DNA from: Paracoccaceae bacterium | GTDB lineage: Bacteria; Pseudomonadota; Alphaproteobacteria; Rhodobacterales; Rhodobacteraceae | NCBI GenBank assembly: GCA_027489355.1 | Contig: JAIXZY010000078.1 | Span: 62,001-126,000, forward strand | Reading direction: 5' to 3' | Length of the DNA: 64,000 nucleotides | Shown here: in pieces, positions 59,733 through 64,000 of the stretch | Position numbering within the stretch: position 1 is the first letter of the stretch | How the letters are laid out: every line of letters begins with the position of its first letter | The notes under the pieces: generated by a model | The model's input: only the letters and a program-made list of their open reading frames with translations | Database searches by the model: none | Told to the model about the DNA's origin: nothing | Made by a program: the position numbers and the translations under genes

Positions 59733-62700
59733 GGGGTTTGACAAAGCGCCTTGAAGGGCGGAAGCCGTTTTTCGGTGCGCGGTCGGGTCACGGGATCTGG
59801 CAAGACAGCGCGCCGATCCGCGCCGATCTATTCGGCACCGAGCGACTGGAGCACCACGCCCAGAGCCTTGCGGAGGCGCAGCCCGTTTCCACCGGTCAGC
59901 CGTTGCGCGTGCAGCCGCTGGGCGCGCGGGTCCGAGAAAACGCCGATATCCTTCTGGCCGCTTATCGCACCTGCGCACAGGCGGTCCAGGCAGGGCAGGT
60001 GATCTCGCCCGCTGCGGAATGGCTTCTGGACAATTTCCACCTCGTCGAGCAGCAACTGCGCCAGATCCAGGACGATCTGCCTCCGGGCTATTACCGGCAA
60101 CTTCCCAAGCTGTCCGAGGGGCCCTTCGCGGGCTATCCCAGAGTCTTCGGCCTGACCTGGGCCTATGTGGCCCATACCGACAGCCTGATGTCCGGGCCGA
60201 TCCTCGCCCGTTTCGTGCAGGCCTACCAGCAGGTCCAGCCGCTGATGATCGGCGAGCTTTGGGCCGTCGCAATCACGCTACGGATTGTCCTGGTCGAGAA
60301 CATGCGCCGCCTGGCGGTGCAGATCGTCGATGGCCACGCGCTGCGGCAAGCGGCGGATGCCATCGTCGACGAAGTGCTGGCCGCGCCGAAGATGCCGGGA
60401 GAAACCGCGCTGTCGGTCATGCAGCGCGTCGTCGCGCCCTACGAGACCGCCCCGCTGCCGGACATCGTCGCAAGCCAGATCGCCAAGCGGCTAAGGGGCC
60501 TTGATCCACTGCACACTCCGCTTCTGGGTTGGCTCGAGGCGCGGCTTTTACGGCAGGGCACGACGCTGGACGAGGTTGTCGCCAGCACCCAGACCCGGCT
60601 TGGCGCGTCGAACGTCACGATGCGCAACATCGTCACCTCGATGCGGCTCGCCTCCGAGATGGACTGGGCCGATTTCTTCGAGGAGGTGAGTCTGGTCGAG
60701 GCCCGCCTGCGCAGCCATCCGACCTATCCCGCGATGGATTTCGCGACCCGGAACCGCTACCGGACCGAGGTCGAGATCCTGGCGCAGCACGCCCCCTTGA
60801 CCGAGGGCGAGGTGACCGACGCCGCGCTTGCCTTGGCGGAGGGATGCGACACCCCGTACCGGCGCGACCCGGGGTATTGGCTGATCGGCGACGGGCGGGC
60901 AGAACTCGAAAGCGCGATCGGCTTTCGCCCGCCGGCCCGCCTGATCCTGGTCCGCGGGATCGGACAGATCGGATTGGGCGGCTATGTCGCGGCCCTTCTG
61001 GCAATGGCGGCTGCCATCCTGACCCTTGGGCTTGCGCTGATGGCAGCGGCGGGGGCTGGCGCTTTCGCGCTGCTGATCCTGGGCCTTCTTGGCGCCGGGC
61101 CAGCGGCCGAGTTGGCCACGGCCATCGTCAATCTGGTGATCACCCGTGCGGTCCCACCCAAGCCCCTGCCGGGCCTCGATCTGACCCGCAGCATCCCGCC
61201 CGATCTGCGCACGCTTGTCGCGGTGCCCGTCCTTCTTCGCGACGCCGCCGACATCGCCGAGGAAATCGAACGGCTGGAGGTGCATCACCTGTCCAGCACC
61301 GGCGGCGCCGTGCATTACGCGCTGTTGTCCGACGGCCCGGATTCGGCCAGCGAGACCGACCTGCAGGATGCCCGGCTGATCGCCGAAGCCTCTGCCGCCG
61401 TCGCCCGGCTGAACGAGCGCTATCCGGGCGAGGATGGCGTCCGCTTCCACTTCCTGCACCGCCGTCGCCAGCGGAACCCGGCCGAGGGCGTCTGGATGGG
61501 GTGGGAACGCAAGCGGGGCAAGCTGGCCGAGTTGAACCGCCTTTTGCGCGGGGCGACCGACACGAGCTATGCCGTCATAAGCAGCCCGCTTCCGCCCGAC
61601 ATCCGCTATGTCATCACGCTGGACGCCGACACGCGGTTGTTGCGCGGGACCGTGGCGCAGATGGTCGGCAAGATCGCCCATCCCCTGAACCGCGCCCGTT
61701 TCGATGCCGCCAGCCAGCGCGTCACTGGCGGCTACGGCATCCTGCAGCCCCGCGTCAGCCCCTCGCTGCCCGCCAGGCAGGACAGGTCGGTCTACCAGAG
61801 CCTCTTCTCCAGCCCCGGGGGCATCGAGCCCTATGCCGCCGCCGCCTCGGACGTCTATCAGGACCTGTTCGGCGAGGGGACCTTCACGGGCAAGGGCATC
61901 TACGATGTCGACGCCTTCGAGGCCGCGCTGGACGGTCGGGTGCCGGAGAATGCGCTTCTGAGCCACGACCTTTTCGAGGGCACCTTTGCCCGCGCGGGCC
62001 TTGCATCGGACATCGAGGTGGTCGAGGACTACCCCGCCCGCTACGACGTCGACATCCGCCGTCAACACCGCTGGACGCGCGGCGACTGGCAGCTTCTGCC
62101 CTGGGTTTTCGGACACAGGCGCAAGGACAACGGCGGACTTCCCGCGCTGGGGCGCTGGAAGATGGTCGACAACCTGCGCCGGTCGCTTTTGGCGCCGATT
62201 GCGATCCTGTCGCTGTTCGCGGGCTGGCTTCTGCCCTGGCCGCAGGCCCTGACGTGGACGGTCCTGACCCTGGTCATGCTGGCCCTGCCCCGCCTTCTTT
62301 CCCTGCCCTTCGGCCTGTTCCCCGCCCGTGCGGGGGTGAGCCTGGGCAGCCATTTCGCGGCGCTTCGGTCGGATGCGTTGACCGCACTGGGCCAGATTGC
62401 CGCCAGCCTGATGCTGCTGGCGGATACGGCGGCAACGATGCTGGACGCCATCGTCCGGACCGGCTGGAGGCTGGGCGTCTCGCGCCGCCACTTGCTGGAG
62501 TGGATGACCGCGGCACAGGCCGGCAGCAGCGCGCGCCCGAGTGTATTCCGCCAATACTGGTCCATGCTGCCGGGACTGGCACTTGGACTTGCCGTCACGG
62601 GCGCTGCCTGGCTTCTCAATCCGGCGGTCCGGCCGTTGCCCCTTGTGTTCGGTCTTCTGTGGCTGGCCGCTCCGGCCGTTGCCCGGGCGATCAGCCAACC

Positions 62701-64000
62701 CAGAGCCCGCGTGGCGGCAAGGGAATTGACCCCCACCCAGGCGCAGGAATTGCGGCTGACCGGGCGGCGCACCTGGCGTTATTTCGAGACCTTCGTCACG
62801 CCAGAGGAAAACTTCCTGCCCCCCGACAACTTCCAGGAAACCCCGCGCCCGGCCATCGCAAGCCGAACCTCGCCCACCAACATCGGGCTTTACCTTCTGT
62901 CCACCGTGGCAGCGCATGACATGGGCTGGATCGGAAAGGGCGCGGCGCTGCAGCGGCTGCATCGGACGCTGCAGACCATCCAGAGCATGCCGCGCTTCCG
63001 CGGCCACCTTTACAACTGGCACGACACCCGCGACCTGAGGGTGCTGGAACCGGCCTATGTCTCTTCGGTCGACAGCGGCAACCTTGCCGGGCACCTGATC
63101 GCCGTGGCGCAAGCCTGCCGCGCCTGGGCGTCCGATCCGGCGCCGGATGACCGGGTCGTGCGGCAGGCGATGGGCGACTGCGCCGTTCTGGCGCGGCGGT
63201 CGCTGGGGTCGCATGCCGAGGATCTTGACCTGATCCGGGCGCTGACCGAGGTGGCCACGGCCGCAGCGGACCCTGCGACACCACTTGGCTCGCTCAGCGC
63301 GCCGATGGAGGCGGCGCTGGCCCTGACCGGCGATGCGCTGTCCGAGGCCAAGGTCTGGACGCTGGCCATGCAGACCGCCCTGGCCGACCACCTGCAGGAC
63401 CTGGCCAGCCCGCCCGACGCGACCCTTCTGCATGAGGTCGAGTCGCTCTGCCGCATCCTGGCGCTGGAAATGGATTTCCGCTTCCTCCTCGACCCGGACA
63501 AGAAGCTTCTCTCCATCGGCTTTTCGGTCGCGACCAACCGGCTGGACACCAACTGCTACGACCTCCTCGCCTCGGAAGCGCGGCTGGCCAGCCTTTTCGC
63601 CATTGCGAAGGGCGACGTCGATACCCGGCACTGGTTCCGCCTGGGCCGACCGGCCACGCCCATCGGGACGGGCTCGGCCTTGATCTCGTGGTCGGGCAGC
63701 ATGTTCGAATACCTAATGCCATCGCTAATCATGCGCGCGCCCGAGGGATCGGTGCTTGAACAGACCACGCGGCTGGTGGTTGCGCGCCAGCGGGCCTATG
63801 CCGCCACGCTGGGGATCCCCTGGGGGATCTCGGAATCCTCCTACAACGCCCGCGACTTGGAGATGACTTACCAGTATTCCAACTTCGGAGTGCCGGGTCT
63901 GGGTCTGAAGCGTGGCCTCAGCGAAAACCGGGTGATCGCGCCCTATGCGACGGGGCTTGCGGCGATGGTCGACCCGGTGGCGGCCGTCGAGAACTACACG
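59729..64000 (+). CDS. ndvB: Cyclic beta-1,2-glucan synthase (NdvB/ChvB), 3' end beyond the window
   Basis: An open frame of 1424 codons with no stop before the right edge; the family is about 2800 residues long. The N-terminal part is followed by a hydrophobic block (about residues 410-470) and a GT84-type glycosyltransferase with DAD in ITLDADTRLL (about 628-637), then RQHRWTRGDWQ (about 780-790). More membrane segments follow, then a glucoamylase-like domain with GHLYNWHDTRDLRVLEP and SVDSGNLAGHL. The start is GTG 59729, overlapping the previous stop, or TTG 59738. It makes periplasmic cyclic glucan from UDP-glucose at the inner membrane. Confidence 0.93.
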   Translation, partial: MRGLTKRLEGRKPFFGARSGHGIWQDSAPIRADLFGTERLEHHAQSLAEAQPVSTGQPLRVQPLGARVRENADILLAAYRTCAQAVQAGQVISPAAEWLLDNFHLVEQQLRQIQDDLPPGYYRQLPKLSEGPFAGYPRVFGLTWAYVAHTDSLMSGPILARFVQAYQQVQPLMIGELWAVAITLRIVLVENMRRLAVQIVDGHALRQAADAIVDEVLAAPKMPGETALSVMQRVVAPYETAPLPDIVASQIAKRLRGLDPLHTPLLGWLEARLLRQGTTLDEVVASTQTRLGASNVTMRNIVTSMRLASEMDWADFFEEVSLVEARLRSHPTYPAMDFATRNRYRTEVEILAQHAPLTEGEVTDAALALAEGCDTPYRRDPGYWLIGDGRAELESAIGFRPPARLILVRGIGQIGLGGYVAALLAMAAAILTLGLALMAAAGAGAFALLILGLLGAGPAAELATAIVNLVITRAVPPKPLPGLDLTRSIPPDLRTLVAVPVLLRDAADIAEEIERLEVHHLSSTGGAVHYALLSDGPDSASETDLQDARLIAEASAAVARLNERYPGEDGVRFHFLHRRRQRNPAEGVWMGWERKRGKLAELNRLLRGATDTSYAVISSPLPPDIRYVITLDADTRLLRGTVAQMVGKIAHPLNRARFDAASQRVTGGYGILQPRVSPSLPARQDRSVYQSLFSSPGGIEPYAAAASDVYQDLFGEGTFTGKGIYDVDAFEAALDGRVPENALLSHDLFEGTFARAGLASDIEVVEDYPARYDVDIRRQHRWTRGDWQLLPWVFGHRRKDNGGLPALGRWKMVDNLRRSLLAPIAILSLFAGWLLPWPQALTWTVLTLVMLALPRLLSLPFGLFPARAGVSLGSHFAALRSDALTALGQIAASLMLLADTAATMLDAIVRTGWRLGVSRRHLLEWMTAAQAGSSARPSVFRQYWSMLPGLALGLAVTGAAWLLNPAVRPLPLVFGLLWLAAPAVARAISQPRARVAARELTPTQAQELRLTGRRTWRYFETFVTPEENFLPPDNFQETPRPAIASRTSPTNIGLYLLSTVAAHDMGWIGKGAALQRLHRTLQTIQSMPRFRGHLYNWHDTRDLRVLEPAYVSSVDSGNLAGHLIAVAQACRAWASDPAPDDRVVRQAMGDCAVLARRSLGSHAEDLDLIRALTEVATAAADPATPLGSLSAPMEAALALTGDALSEAKVWTLAMQTALADHLQDLASPPDATLLHEVESLCRILALEMDFRFLLDPDKKLLSIGFSVATNRLDTNCYDLLASEARLASLFAIAKGDVDTRHWFRLGRPATPIGTGSALISWSGSMFEYLMPSLIMRAPEGSVLEQTTRLVVARQRAYAATLGIPWGISESSYNARDLEMTYQYSNFGVPGLGLKRGLSENRVIAPYATGLAAMVDPVAAVENYT

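Noticed and set aside
62894-62911. Partial match to the TGTCCACGGTGGACAA 16-mer
   Set aside because: Only about 11 bases match, it is not palindromic, and it lies inside the glucan synthase coding sequence.
60548-63631. Very long open frame antisense to the glucan synthase
   Set aside because: It mirrors third-position GC bias of the real gene on the other strand, has no family motifs, and the forward frame carries clear glycosyltransferase and glucoamylase-like motifs.

Overview
The window is GC-rich, densely coded alphaproteobacterial DNA. Several markers point to the family Rhodobacteraceae (Rhodobacter/Paracoccus relatives): a complete beta-hydroxyaspartate cycle operon, a fused allantoinase/OHCU decarboxylase, a membrane-anchored MoeB-like protein, a DUF2125 protein, and a sulfotransferase next to a glycosyltransferase. 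I cannot name the genus. It reads as an ordinary chromosomal segment. I see no phage, integrase, transposase, CRISPR array, tRNA or rRNA. Two genes carry single frameshifts. Both edge genes are cut: a glycosyltransferase on the left and a cyclic beta-1,2-glucan synthase on the right.

Layout. 0-1.6 kb: glycosyltransferase start, sulfotransferase, GFA-type protein. 1.6-8.9 kb: purine ring catabolism (urate hydroxylase PuuD, LysR regulator, HIU hydrolase, allantoinase-OHCU decarboxylase fusion, ureidoglycine aminohydrolase, ureidoglycolate lyase), ending in glyoxylate. 9.2-11.5 kb: K+ channel-like protein, cupin, GNAT. 11.7-18.2 kb: GAPDH plus bhcDCBA and the divergent regulator bhcR, the beta-hydroxyaspartate cycle that assimilates glyoxylate. 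18.3-31 kb: quaternary amine catabolism, with choline sulfatase, choline dehydrogenase, and a gamma-butyrobetaine/carnitine operon with its GlxA/CdhR-type regulator. 31-46.5 kb: mixed housekeeping and transport genes (M3 peptidase, polar amino acid ABC genes, dioxygenase, amidase, moeB-dut-coaBC, ChaC, rpoH, cobU with a phosphatase, GST, comM/yifB). 46.9-52.8 kb: a GntR-controlled operon with a Cys/Met-type PLP enzyme and a complete sugar-type ABC importer. 53-64 kb: a Crp/Fnr regulator amid stress-like small genes, an ECF-type sigma factor, an outer membrane protein, a GalU-like enzyme and the cyclic glucan synthase.

How they may work together. Purine breakdown ends in glyoxylate, and the neighbouring operon feeds glyoxylate into oxaloacetate. 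Choline-O-sulfate, choline, gamma-butyrobetaine and carnitine all converge on betaine aldehyde or glycine betaine, whose demethylation gives glycine. The GalU-like enzyme supplies the UDP-glucose that the adjacent glucan synthase consumes.

Below gene level the window is rich in short dispersed palindromes. There are GTAGGGTGGGC-type repeats (several supplying a stop codon), about ten copies of an AAATATCCCCGCCGGAGGC element, four tandem double hairpins (several with complementary loops), three copies of a 16-mer just after unrelated stop codons, and five or six CTGAT-N4-ATCAG boxes clustered around the Crp/Fnr gene. The last set looks like an undescribed local regulon.
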